6,516 nt of DNA, taken from positions 1 through 6,516 of the forward strand of contig JAFWRV010000139.1 of NCBI GenBank assembly GCA_017519685.1. Reading direction: 5' to 3'. Source of the DNA: Clostridia bacterium (GTDB taxonomy: Bacteria > Bacillota > Clostridia > Oscillospirales > Acutalibacteraceae). The translations under genes and the position numbers were made by a program. The first letter of the stretch is position 1, and the number at the start of each line of letters is the position of its first letter. Below the pieces are notes generated by a model. It searched no databases. It was not told where the DNA came from and worked only from the letters and a program-made list of their open reading frames with translations. This document shows positions 1-5,786 of this stretch, in pieces.

Positions 1-401
1 CTGATGATGAAGCCCGAGCCGGATGCCGCGGAAGTTGTGCGGTAGCCGAAATAATTGACGCTGACTCCCGCCGTGATGCCGACTGTGGAATTCACATTCG
101 CTGCATATACTTCCGACGCGCTCATTTTGGTACCGGCGCTTACCTGAGAGAAAGAAACCCCGGATGTCGCGCGGGTGCTTTTATTGATTTGCGTTGTGTC
201 GGATTCGCCCGGGCGGACGGCGTATGCCGCCGTTCCGATTACGGCGCAGGCGAGCATTACCGCCGCGGCTTTTTTCAATCTGCGTTTGGAACTTTTCTTT
301 TTCTTTGTTTCCGCGTAATACGGAGCGTTTTCGTTTTCGAACGAAAAACCGTAATTTTCAAAAGTTTCATTGTTTTCAAAATCATTGTCTGTGCTGTACA
401 T
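1..401 (-). CDS. HtrA/DegP-like trypsin-type serine protease (S1C), N-terminal part, cut by window edge
   Basis: The fragment encodes about 133 residues and runs off the left edge before the protease catalytic triad would appear. It begins with an acidic, Asn/Glu-rich cytoplasmic tail (about residues 1-32), then a KKKKSSKRRLKK basic stretch and one hydrophobic segment (AAAVMLACAVIGTAAYAV), as in a type II membrane protein. A Ser/Thr-rich linker follows, then the start of the protease domain: SEVYAANVNSTVGIT and SAASGSGFII. Bacterial HtrA proteases of Firmicutes typically continue this last motif with the sequence leading to the catalytic His. Such proteins degrade or refold damaged exported proteins on the outer face of the membrane. 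The start is uncertain: an ATG at 407 lies only about 3 nt from the AAAGGAG ribosome site, while the in-frame ATG at 401 has a better spacing of about 9 nt, so 401 is preferred. It is downstream of, and on the same strand as, the GH3 gene, but a terminator lies between them, so it is probably transcribed separately. No confident promoter is visible. Family call is firm; the catalytic residues cannot be checked here. Confidence 0.8.
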   Translation of the reverse strand, partial: MYSTDNDFENNETFENYGFSFENENAPYYAETKKKKSSKRRLKKAAAVMLACAVIGTAAYAVRPGESDTTQINKSTRATSGVSFSQVSAGTKMSASEVYAANVNSTVGITAGVSVNYFGYRTTSAASGSGFII

Positions 402-500
402 ATTCATTATCTCCTTTCGTTATGTCTGTATTTTAATCCGCCAACCTTAAACGAAGCTTAGAGATTTGTAAATAAAAAATGAACTGCTCAACGCATAAGA

Positions 501-529
501 AAATGCCCTGTCCGTCGGACAGGGCATTT
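501..529 (-). terminator. Rho-independent terminator after the GH3 gene
   Basis: A perfect 13-bp inverted repeat (arms 501-513 and 517-529, AAATGCCCTGTCC and its complement) encloses a 3-nt loop. Read on the minus strand it follows the GH3 stop codon by about 17 nt and is trailed by TTTTCTT, as expected for an intrinsic terminator. It separates the GH3 gene from the HtrA-like gene. Apart from this hairpin and the ribosome site of the HtrA-like gene, the gap 408-546 shows no other feature I can support. Confidence 0.88.
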
Positions 530-546
530 AAGGTTTATATAATATA

Positions 547-1323
547 TTACATCAATATCAGATAGAGCAGCCAGCAGAACAGGTTCACCGCGTTTGTGAG
601 AACGTATTTCACTCCCGAAAGAACGAGAGGAACCTCAAATTTCCATTCAAACGGGGAAACAATCCAGTTTATCGGATTGCCGGCGTCGGGATATTCTCCC
701 GGGTCGTTGAACGCTTTTGTATGCATCTTCATCGTGCAGGTGTTCTTTGCCGCTTCCCTGAGGGCTTTTCCGAAGCCGGCGGGGTCTCTGTTATAAGCGG
801 CGTACATCATCGGAACCTGTGACATCTTTTCTATTTCCCAGATGCCGTTGAGCAAAACGTCGTTGCCGTTGTAAACAGCGAGAACAGGGCTCATATATGT
901 GCCGAAGAACAGATTTGAGGAATAGTCCGAAACGACAAAGCCGCCGAATCCCCATTCCTTGCGGAGCAGGTCCTTGAGCAGGGGTGAGCATCCGCCGCAC
1001 CAGTAGCCGCCGATGCGGTTGTATGCAGACATAACGCCGATTGCTTTTGATTCCTTGATGGGAATTTCAAACGCGCGCAGATAAATTTCACGCATTGCCT
1101 GTTCGTTGCAGAAAATGTTGCCGCCGTTACGGTGGGTTTCCTGGTCGTTGAGCGCGAAATGCTTGATGGTGGTGACAAGGCCGTTTTCATGACAGCCGGT
1201 CATAACGGCAGCCGCGAATTTGCCCGAGAGCAGGGGGTCTTCGGAATAGTATTCATAGTTTCTGCCGCCCATAGGGCTTCTGTGAATGTTGACGGCGGGG
1301 GCATACCAGACATCGACGCCCAT
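547..1323 (-). CDS. GH3 beta-glucosidase-like protein, 3' part after a frameshift (catalytic barrel)
   Basis: This frame holds the rest of the (beta/alpha)8 barrel that the upstream GH3 frame (1200-3167) begins. In codons of this piece it shows GGRNYEYYSEDP at about 19-30 (a standard GH3 substrate-pocket motif), KHFALNDQETHR at 54-65, and GGFVVSDYSS at 127-136. The Asp of SDY (133 here, about 748 in the restored protein) matches the GH3 nucleophile. A helix-rich stretch follows, then a C-terminal hydrophobic run (about 230-258, VPLVLSGVKYVL through CWLLYLILM) ending at the stop. This could be a membrane anchor and would tether the exported enzyme to the cell surface. The ATG at 1323 is only an internal Met: homology runs back to about 1331, where one base is missing, and there is no convincing ribosome site. 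If the shift is real, this piece is probably not translated. If it is a sequencing error, it is the C-terminal third of one intact enzyme. Confidence 0.85.
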   Translation of the reverse strand: MGVDVWYAPAVNIHRSPMGGRNYEYYSEDPLLSGKFAAAVMTGCHENGLVTTIKHFALNDQETHRNGGNIFCNEQAMREIYLRAFEIPIKESKAIGVMSAYNRIGGYWCGGCSPLLKDLLRKEWGFGGFVVSDYSSNLFFGTYMSPVLAVYNGNDVLLNGIWEIEKMSQVPMMYAAYNRDPAGFGKALREAAKNTCTMKMHTKAFNDPGEYPDAGNPINWIVSPFEWKFEVPLVLSGVKYVLTNAVNLFCWLLYLILM

Positions 1324-3167
1324 ATCCGCCGCTTCTCGGCGGCGCCTTCTCCCATTTCTTTCGCGAGAGCGGTGTTCCAGGTGCAGGCGACACAGACCTC
1401 GCAGGGATAAGCGGTTCCGCTGTCGCTGAATACGGTGCCGTTTCTTCCTTTGACGCTCAGAGGTCCGTCATCATCCATAGTCTGCGGAACGCCGAGACGT
1501 TCAACGCCGTAGGTCTGATAACCGCCGTGAGCCGCCATGAGAATCAATTCTCTGAGAGTGAACTGATCAAGGAATTTTTCCCAGAGGGAGCTGTCCTTTT
1601 TAACATCGGAGAGCATAATTGTTTTTTCATATTTAACGCCTGTTTTCGGCGCCTCGCCTTTAGTGACCTCGGGATATTCATCCGCGGTTTTAACGGTTTC
1701 GGGAGTCTTCAGCTTTCTCGGCTCGGGCATCGTTCCCTCAGGGTCGTTTCTTGAGAGATAGGTGCAGCCGCTGTCGGCAAAGCCGAAGAGATTCTTAATT
1801 TCATTGCCCGTTACGGCATCCTTTTTATAAACGACATCTCTGCCGACGTTATAGGTAAACGAGCCGAGACAGTCGCGGACATTTTCGCCGAGGATGATTT
1901 TATAGGTTCCCTTTTCGAGAACATACGCCTCGCGCTTGAGATAATCGTATGACGCCATATCCCTTGTCGCGAATGACAGAGTCAGGGTCTGGCTTTTTCC
2001 GGGAGCGAGAAGATTTGTTTTGCCGAAAGCCGCGAGACAGATTGCGCTTTTTTCTATTCCGCCTTTTTTATACGGCGCGCTGTAATAAATCTGAACAGTA
2101 TCCTTGCCGGCGACCCTGCCGGTGTTTGTTACCCTTACGCTGACGGTAATCTTATTTGAATTTGCCGAGCGGGAAACAATCTTTTTGCTGAATTTTGTGT
2201 AGGAAAGACCGTAACCGAACGGGAACTGCACCTTATCCTTTGCCATGGTTTCGAAATATCTGTAACCGACATAGATGCCGTCCTGATATTCAACATAGTT
2301 ATCCTTGCCGGCGTCGGTGAATTCATAGCTTCCGAAGCATTCGGTTGACGGATAGTCGTCAATGCTGTAAGCGACGGTATCGGCAAGACGGCCGGAGGGA
2401 TTGATTTTTCCGGTCAGCACGCCGACAACGCTTCTGAATCCGAATTCTCCGGGAATCCAGACCTCAAGCGCGGCTTTGATGCTTTCGTATTTTTCCATCC
2501 ATCCCATTTCGATGACGTTGCCGGTGTTGAACATGACAATGACATTTTTGAAGGATGTGCAGACCTTTTCCACCATTGCCTGTTCCTTGCTGTCAAGGCG
2601 GAGCATCTCTCTGCTGAGGTCGCCGCCCTCGGTGCCCGTTCTGCCGATGACTATGAGAGCGGTGTCAGAATAGGCGAGCGCGTTTTTCATTATTTTTGAG
2701 GTGAGCTTGCGGGGGTCCATCTCATCGGGAGTGTTTTTGAGAAGGGTGATGTTGATGAGATTGTTGACAATCGTGTGGTCAACATAGGGCAGATCGCTTG
2801 AGCCGCCGTTCGCTTCATAGAGCTTTCTGAGTTCCGTGTTGTATTCGACTCCCGCCTCGTCAAGAGCGTCGTAAAAATATACGGGATTGTCGGAGGTGGT
2901 ACAGCCCGAGCCCGTTCCGCCGATGTAGGGGAACGCGGAGCAGACGCCGAAGATATTGAGCTTCTTTCCTTTGAGGGGAAGGAAGTTGTTATCGTTTTTC
3001 AGCAGGACAATGCCCTCTGCCTCGATTCTTTCCGCGATTTTGCTTGTTTTCGCGATGATTTCGCCGCTGATATTACCGCTTGTCGCGAAAGAAACGGTAA
3101 GAAAAGAGCCCGAAATCATTATTACCGACAGAATAACCGCAACGGCGCGGATTAATTTTTTTCTCAT
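1200..3167 (-). CDS. GH3 beta-glucosidase-like exported glycosidase, 5' part (swapped domain order)
   Basis: Family 3 glycosidases release terminal beta-linked sugars such as glucose or xylose from oligosaccharides. Here the usual order is reversed, as in the Ruminococcus albus and Butyrivibrio beta-glucosidases. A signal peptide (about residues 1-29, MRKKLIRAVAVILSVIMISG) is followed by the GH3 C-terminal domain (about 45-275). Key motifs there are EGIVLLKND, GGTGSGCTTSD and GRTGTEGGDLSRE, whose Glu180 is a candidate acid/base by family analogy. Next come PFGYGLSYTKF and a fibronectin-III-like domain (about 315-432), a linker, and the start of the barrel (about 515 on), including MDDDGPL at 564-570. 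Residue 612 is the last in the correct frame; the remaining codons to the stop at 1200 are out of frame. The start at 3167 is chosen over the in-frame ATG at 3227 because GGGAG lies 8 nt upstream of it, a clean signal peptide begins there, and 3227 overlaps the -35 box. The C-terminal third is in the frame at 547-1323. The exact substrate cannot be told. Confidence 0.88.
   Translation of the reverse strand: MRKKLIRAVAVILSVIMISGSFLTVSFATSGNISGEIIAKTSKIAERIEAEGIVLLKNDNNFLPLKGKKLNIFGVCSAFPYIGGTGSGCTTSDNPVYFYDALDEAGVEYNTELRKLYEANGGSSDLPYVDHTIVNNLINITLLKNTPDEMDPRKLTSKIMKNALAYSDTALIVIGRTGTEGGDLSREMLRLDSKEQAMVEKVCTSFKNVIVMFNTGNVIEMGWMEKYESIKAALEVWIPGEFGFRSVVGVLTGKINPSGRLADTVAYSIDDYPSTECFGSYEFTDAGKDNYVEYQDGIYVGYRYFETMAKDKVQFPFGYGLSYTKFSKKIVSRSANSNKITVSVRVTNTGRVAGKDTVQIYYSAPYKKGGIEKSAICLAAFGKTNLLAPGKSQTLTLSFATRDMASYDYLKREAYVLEKGTYKIILGENVRDCLGSFTYNVGRDVVYKKDAVTGNEIKNLFGFADSGCTYLSRNDPEGTMPEPRKLKTPETVKTADEYPEVTKGEAPKTGVKYEKTIMLSDVKKDSSLWEKFLDQFTLRELILMAAHGGYQTYGVERLGVPQTMDDDGPLSVKGRNGTVFSDSGTAYPCEVCVACTWNTALAKEMGEGAAEKRRIWASMSGMPPPSTFTEALWAAETMNTIPKTPCSRANSRLPL
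1331..1332 (-). other. Frameshift site in the GH3 gene (one base missing)
   Basis: On the minus strand the sequence reads GAGAAGCGGCGGATATG. In the upstream frame this gives EKRRIWAS, which leaves GH3 homology and stops at 1200. One extra G (GAGAAGGCGGCGGATATG) gives EKAADMGVDVWYAP, a smooth continuation into the catalytic barrel. With that base the protein is 612 plus 261 codons, about 873 residues. No slippery heptamer typical of programmed frameshifting is seen at the site. A sequencing or assembly error, or a recent inactivating mutation, is therefore more likely than recoding. Confidence 0.85.
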
Positions 3168-3198
3168 GTTATCTGCTCCCTTAACCAATAGTATGTTA

Positions 3199-3227
3199 AT
3201 TATAACCGCCCGGCAGAGAATAATCAA
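3199..3227 (-). promoter_or_regulatory. Promoter of the GH3 gene
   Basis: On the minus strand, TTGATT (3222-3227) and a perfect TATAAT (3199-3204) are separated by exactly 17 nt, which fits a vegetative sigma factor promoter. Transcription would start near 3192, giving a leader of about 25 nt before the ATG at 3167, with the GGGAG ribosome site inside it. No operator or catabolite-control site is obvious by eye. Confidence 0.72.
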
Positions 3228-3262
3228 TATATAAAGAGAAAAATAAAAAAAGGGCAGGTGTT

Positions 3263-3379
3263 ATAAGAATTATATTATGGGAATCACTCAATAATCCCGA
3301 TTTCAAACCCGTCGAAATCGAGGGGTTTAAAAACCGGGCGGGCGACCGTAAAACAGTATTGGCTTTCGCGGAAAACTGA
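3263..3379 (+). pseudogene. Fragment of a KilA-N-domain-like protein gene
   Basis: Read from about 3263 in frame, the plus strand gives a short peptide containing WESLNNPDFKPVE, IEGFKNRAG and then a stop at 3377-3379. The pattern W-E-x-x-x-N-P-x-F-K-x-V-E-x-x-x-F-K-x-x-A-G matches, from memory, a conserved stretch of KilA-N domain proteins of Firmicutes and their phages, which are putative DNA-binding proteins. Only about 38 codons remain. There is no credible start codon, ribosome site or flanking homologous sequence, and the match fades after the AG. The codons used (GGC, GCG, GAC, CGT) are GC-rich like the genes to the left and unlike the restriction-modification genes to the right. It is best read as a decayed or truncated relic, possibly cut when the island inserted. 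The identification by eye is suggestive, not proven. Confidence 0.5.
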
Positions 3380-3440
3380 AACCTGTAACACATCTATTGT
3401 AAACCTACACAATAAGTTATCTCTAAAATAGGATTAAATA

Positions 3441-3464
3441 TTGACGTTGACGTTGACGTTGATG
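3441..3464 (+). repeat. Tandem TTGACG hexamer repeat (three exact copies plus TTGATG)
   Basis: Four head-to-tail 6-bp units occupy this stretch: TTGACG at 3441, 3447 and 3453, then TTGATG at 3459. The second unit also serves as the -35 box of the promoter for the methyltransferase operon. It could be a simple slippage-prone repeat or a multi-site binding array for a regulator; the sequence alone does not decide. Confidence 0.9.
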
Positions 3465-3475
3465 TATGTTAGAAT
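3447..3475 (+). promoter_or_regulatory. Promoter of the restriction-modification operon
   Basis: TTGACG (3447-3452) is one mismatch from the consensus -35 and TAGAAT (3470-3475) one mismatch from the -10. The spacer is 17 nt, and an extended -10 TG lies at 3467-3468 (TGTTAGAAT). Transcription would begin near 3482, leaving a leader of about 20 nt to the ATG at 3502. This should be a strong promoter, so methyltransferase could appear quickly after the island enters a new cell. Units of the hexamer repeat overlap the -35 box and spacer, so a protein bound there would block it. Confidence 0.75.
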
Positions 3476-3501
3476 ATTTAAGACTATCCGGAGGTGATAT
3501 A

Positions 3502-3735
3502 ATGACATTTTATGATTGGCTAATTTCAGAAAAGAAAATGAGTAATCGTGGCGCAAAAGATGTTATTTCTCGCTGTAAAAGAGTATGCATATTATTGAAT
3601 ACTCAAGAGATTAAAGATGACTCTTTAGATAAACTGTTGTTAAATGAAGATTTTAATTCGTATTCAATGTTTATTAAATCTCAGTTAAAGAGATCTGTTG
3701 TATTATCTCTTGAGTTTGGAGGAAACAATGAGTAA
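3502..3735 (+). CDS. Small protein of unknown function, first gene of the methyltransferase operon
   Basis: A 77-residue protein that I do not recognise as a named family. It is rich in Lys, Arg, Ser and Leu and looks all-helical. The N-terminal segment, MTFYDWLISEKKMSNRGAKD followed by VISRCKRV, has the look of the small helical SAM-like (core-binding) domain found at the N-terminus of tyrosine recombinases, but no catalytic domain follows. There is no signal peptide or membrane segment. The start at 3502 is set by GGAGG 7 nt upstream; the longer frame from 3466 would begin inside the -10 region. Its last codons carry the GGAGG ribosome site of the next gene, and its stop overlaps that start by 8 nt (ATGAGTAA), so the two are probably coupled. 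The position at the head of a two-methyltransferase operon suggests an accessory role, such as transcription control or assisting modification or cleavage. It does not show the helix-turn-helix pattern of known restriction-modification C proteins clearly enough to be called one. Confidence 0.75.
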   Translation: MTFYDWLISEKKMSNRGAKDVISRCKRVCILLNTQEIKDDSLDKLLLNEDFNSYSMFIKSQLKRSVVLSLEFGGNNE

Positions 3736-4684
3736 TTCATATACTGTTGGGAGTATGTTTGCCGGAATCGGTGGCATTTGTTTAGCGTTTAAACAAAATG
3801 GCTGCAATATTATTTGGGCAAACGAAATTGACAAATACGCCTGTAAAACATATCGATTGAATTTTGGTGATGAATATCTTGTTGAAGGTGATATTCAAAA
3901 AATAGATGTAAAATCTATTCCAAAATTTGATATCTTAACTGCCGGTTTTCCGTGCCAAACCTTTTCTTCTGTAGGTCTTTTACAAGGCTTTGATGATCCG
4001 CGCGGCAATCTCTTTTTTGAAACAGCAAGGGTCATTAAAGCTGTTAAACCAAGAGTGGTTTTTCTAGAAAATGTTGCAAATTTAATAAAGCATGACAATG
4101 GACGAACTTTTGAGGTTATAAGCAAAACTTTATCAGATCTTGGGTATAATGTCGTTTTTAGTATTATGAACGCTAAGGAGTATGGAAATATCCCGCAACA
4201 AAGGAACAGAATATATATTGTGGGCTTCAAGTACAAAAAAGATTTAAAGGGTTTTAAGTTTCCTGATCCAATACCATTAACTCATACTGCTTTTGATTTT
4301 TTAGATAAAGACAAAAAAGATGATAAATACTATATGGATGGCCATAGAATGTGGGATGTAATGATGGATTTTATGAAAAGCCGAACTAAAATCTATCGAT
4401 TCACAGATTGGGGTGTTTCATCTGGTATGGAAGGGATATGTCCGACGCTGTTAGCAGCAATGGGTAGTAGATTCGAAAGAATACCTTTTTTCTATGATGA
4501 TTATTCTGTGAGACTTCTAACTCCTAGAGAATGCGCAAGACTGCAAGGATTTCCAGAGGACTTTAAGTTTACAGATAAGTATGAAAAACAAGTATATAAA
4601 CAAATTGGAAACTCTGTGTGTGTTCCGGTTGTATCAAGAATTGTAGAAAATATACTTTTAGCTTTAGGTGAAAAAAATGACTAA
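3728..4684 (+). CDS. C5-cytosine DNA methyltransferase (first of two)
   Basis: At 318 residues this is a complete DNA (cytosine-5-)-methyltransferase, which transfers a methyl group from S-adenosylmethionine to C5 of cytosine in a specific DNA site. The conserved motifs appear in order: motif I SMFAGIGG (9-16, cofactor binding), motif IV GFPCQTFS (73-80) with catalytic Cys76, motif VI ENVANL (114-119), motif VIII QQRNRIYIVGF (157-167), motif IX LTPRECARLQGFP (264-276) and motif X QIGNSVCVPV (292-301). The segment between VIII and IX (about 180-262) is the target-recognition region and sets the site, which I cannot infer. The start at 3728 follows GGAGG by 5 nt; the longer frame from 3698 lies within the previous gene and lacks such a site. 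It overlaps the gene before and the gene after by 8 nt each. AT-rich codons match its operon neighbours and contrast with the GH3 gene. Its pairing with a second methyltransferase and a nuclease argues for a type II system over an orphan enzyme. Confidence 0.95.
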   Translation: MSNSYTVGSMFAGIGGICLAFKQNGCNIIWANEIDKYACKTYRLNFGDEYLVEGDIQKIDVKSIPKFDILTAGFPCQTFSSVGLLQGFDDPRGNLFFETARVIKAVKPRVVFLENVANLIKHDNGRTFEVISKTLSDLGYNVVFSIMNAKEYGNIPQQRNRIYIVGFKYKKDLKGFKFPDPIPLTHTAFDFLDKDKKDDKYYMDGHRMWDVMMDFMKSRTKIYRFTDWGVSSGMEGICPTLLAAMGSRFERIPFFYDDYSVRLLTPRECARLQGFPEDFKFTDKYEKQVYKQIGNSVCVPVVSRIVENILLALGEKND

Positions 4685-5747
4685 ATATAATGTTGTTGAT
4701 TTGTTTGCCGGCGTTGGTGGATTAAGCTATGGCTTTTCTCAGATAAGTGAGTTTAATATTATTGCCGCAAATGAAATAGAAAAAGATATTGCAGTTGCAT
4801 ACTCTTTAAATCATCCTTCTGTGGAAATGTTGAATTGCGATATTAATGAATTAACAGAGGGCAAGTTGCTTGAGGTATTGGATGGTAAAACTATTGATTT
4901 GGTAGTTGGTGGTCCGCCGTGCCAATCGTATTCAACCTTAGGCAAGCGCCAAATGGATGATAGGGCAAATCTGTTTTTACAATATAAAAGAATCCTCCAG
5001 ATAATAAGTCCTCGGGCCTTTGTTTTTGAAAATGTTACCGGTATATTGAGTATGAACGGAGGCAAACTTTTTGAGCAAGTTCAAAAGGAATTTAAAGAAT
5101 TGGGGTATGACTTAAAATACAAAGTCCTTGATGCGGTTGATTATGGAGTTCCTCAGCATAGAGAAAGGGTAATATTGGTTGGTTTTAAAGGTAATAATCC
5201 TTATGAATATCCAATGCCTACTCATGGTGATGGACTGATACCTTATGTTACATTAAAGGATGCAATTGGCGATTTGCCGGTGTTAAAAAGCGGACAGACT
5301 GATAATCGTTATGCAAAAGGAATAACCAATGAGTTTCTCGAGTTTGTCAGAAAAGGATGTCATGAACTAACTGAGCATTCTGCTCCAAAAAATGGAGAAC
5401 ACCTTGTGAGACTTATGGAAGCATTAAAAGATGGTCAAAGTAAAGATGACCTTCCGGAAGAGCTCAGACCAAAGAGCGGTTACGGAAATACATACGCAAA
5501 ACTTTGGTGGGAAAAGCCGTCTACTACAATTACAAGAAATTTTGCTTGCCCATCATCTTCCAGATGTATTCACCCACGCGATTCGAGAGCAATGTCAATC
5601 AGAGAAGGAGCAAGATTGCAAAGCTTTCCTGATAGTTATAAGTTCTATGGCCCAGATGGCATGAAAAGATTGGAAATCGGGAACGCAGTTCCACCACTGC
5701 TTTCAATTGCAATTGCAAAACAAATGTTAATTGCACTAAAAAAATAG
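4677..5747 (+). CDS. C5-cytosine DNA methyltransferase (second of two)
   Basis: At 356 residues this is a second complete C5-cytosine methyltransferase, clearly different in sequence from the one before it. Motif I DLFAGVGG (8-15), motif IV GGPPCQSYS (78-86) with catalytic Cys82, motif VI FENVTGI (117-123), motif VIII QHRERVILVGF (160-170), motif IX SIREGARLQSFP (307-318) and motif X EIGNAVPPLL (333-342) are all present. The recognition region (about 175-300) is longer than in the first enzyme and contains WWEKPSTTITRNF and CPSSSRCIHP, a pattern common in this family just before motif IX. The ATG at 4677 is chosen over the in-frame GTG at 4668, because that GTG is part of the AGGTG ribosome site lying 6 nt before the ATG. 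Its start overlaps the previous stop by 8 nt (ATGACTAA), implying coupled translation. Two methyltransferases in one operon could each modify one strand of an asymmetric site, or both may be needed as in the B. subtilis BsuMI system. The target is unknown. Confidence 0.95.
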   Translation: MTKYNVVDLFAGVGGLSYGFSQISEFNIIAANEIEKDIAVAYSLNHPSVEMLNCDINELTEGKLLEVLDGKTIDLVVGGPPCQSYSTLGKRQMDDRANLFLQYKRILQIISPRAFVFENVTGILSMNGGKLFEQVQKEFKELGYDLKYKVLDAVDYGVPQHRERVILVGFKGNNPYEYPMPTHGDGLIPYVTLKDAIGDLPVLKSGQTDNRYAKGITNEFLEFVRKGCHELTEHSAPKNGEHLVRLMEALKDGQSKDDLPEELRPKSGYGNTYAKLWWEKPSTTITRNFACPSSSRCIHPRDSRAMSIREGARLQSFPDSYKFYGPDGMKRLEIGNAVPPLLSIAIAKQMLIALKK

Positions 5748-5756
5748 TATTATAAC

Positions 5757-5786
5757 GCCGACATATCAAATCAATGACATGTCGGC
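5757..5786. terminator. Possible bidirectional terminator between convergent methyltransferase and nuclease genes
   Basis: An 8-bp perfect inverted repeat, GCCGACAT (5757-5764) and ATGTCGGC (5779-5786), flanks a 14-nt loop. On the plus strand it comes 10 nt after the second methyltransferase stop and is followed by ATTATTATCT. On the minus strand a TTTTTTT run follows about 10 nt beyond the hairpin. The stop codon of the nuclease gene (5766-5768) lies inside the loop, so the hairpin overlaps its 3' end. The U-tracts are weak or distant, so termination is likely but not certain. Confidence 0.5.

Noticed and set aside
1331..1332. Programmed ribosomal frameshift in the GH3 gene
   Set aside because: No slippery heptamer, nearby internal ribosome site or obvious stimulatory hairpin is seen, and family members are not known to need recoding.
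1132..1410. 92-residue plus-strand frame crossing the GH3 frameshift
   Set aside because: It is the complement of GH3 coding sequence with no ribosome site; GC-rich codons on the opposite strand explain the open frame.
3305..3328. Imperfect hairpin (AAACCC/GGGTTT with an inner TCG/CGA pair)
   Set aside because: It has no T-run on either strand and lies within the KilA-N-like coding relic, so it is likely incidental.
3196..3393. 65-residue minus-strand frame upstream of the GH3 gene
   Set aside because: It is antisense to the KilA-N-like relic, overlaps the GH3 promoter, and shows no ribosome site or recognisable protein pattern.
3396..3413. Short inverted repeat ATTGT...ACAAT upstream of the methyltransferase operon
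   Set aside because: Only 5-bp arms with an 8-nt gap in AT-rich DNA; expected by chance and not positioned like a known C-protein box.
3895..4236. 113-residue minus-strand frame inside the first methyltransferase
   Set aside because: It is fully antisense to conserved methyltransferase motifs, with no supporting start site.
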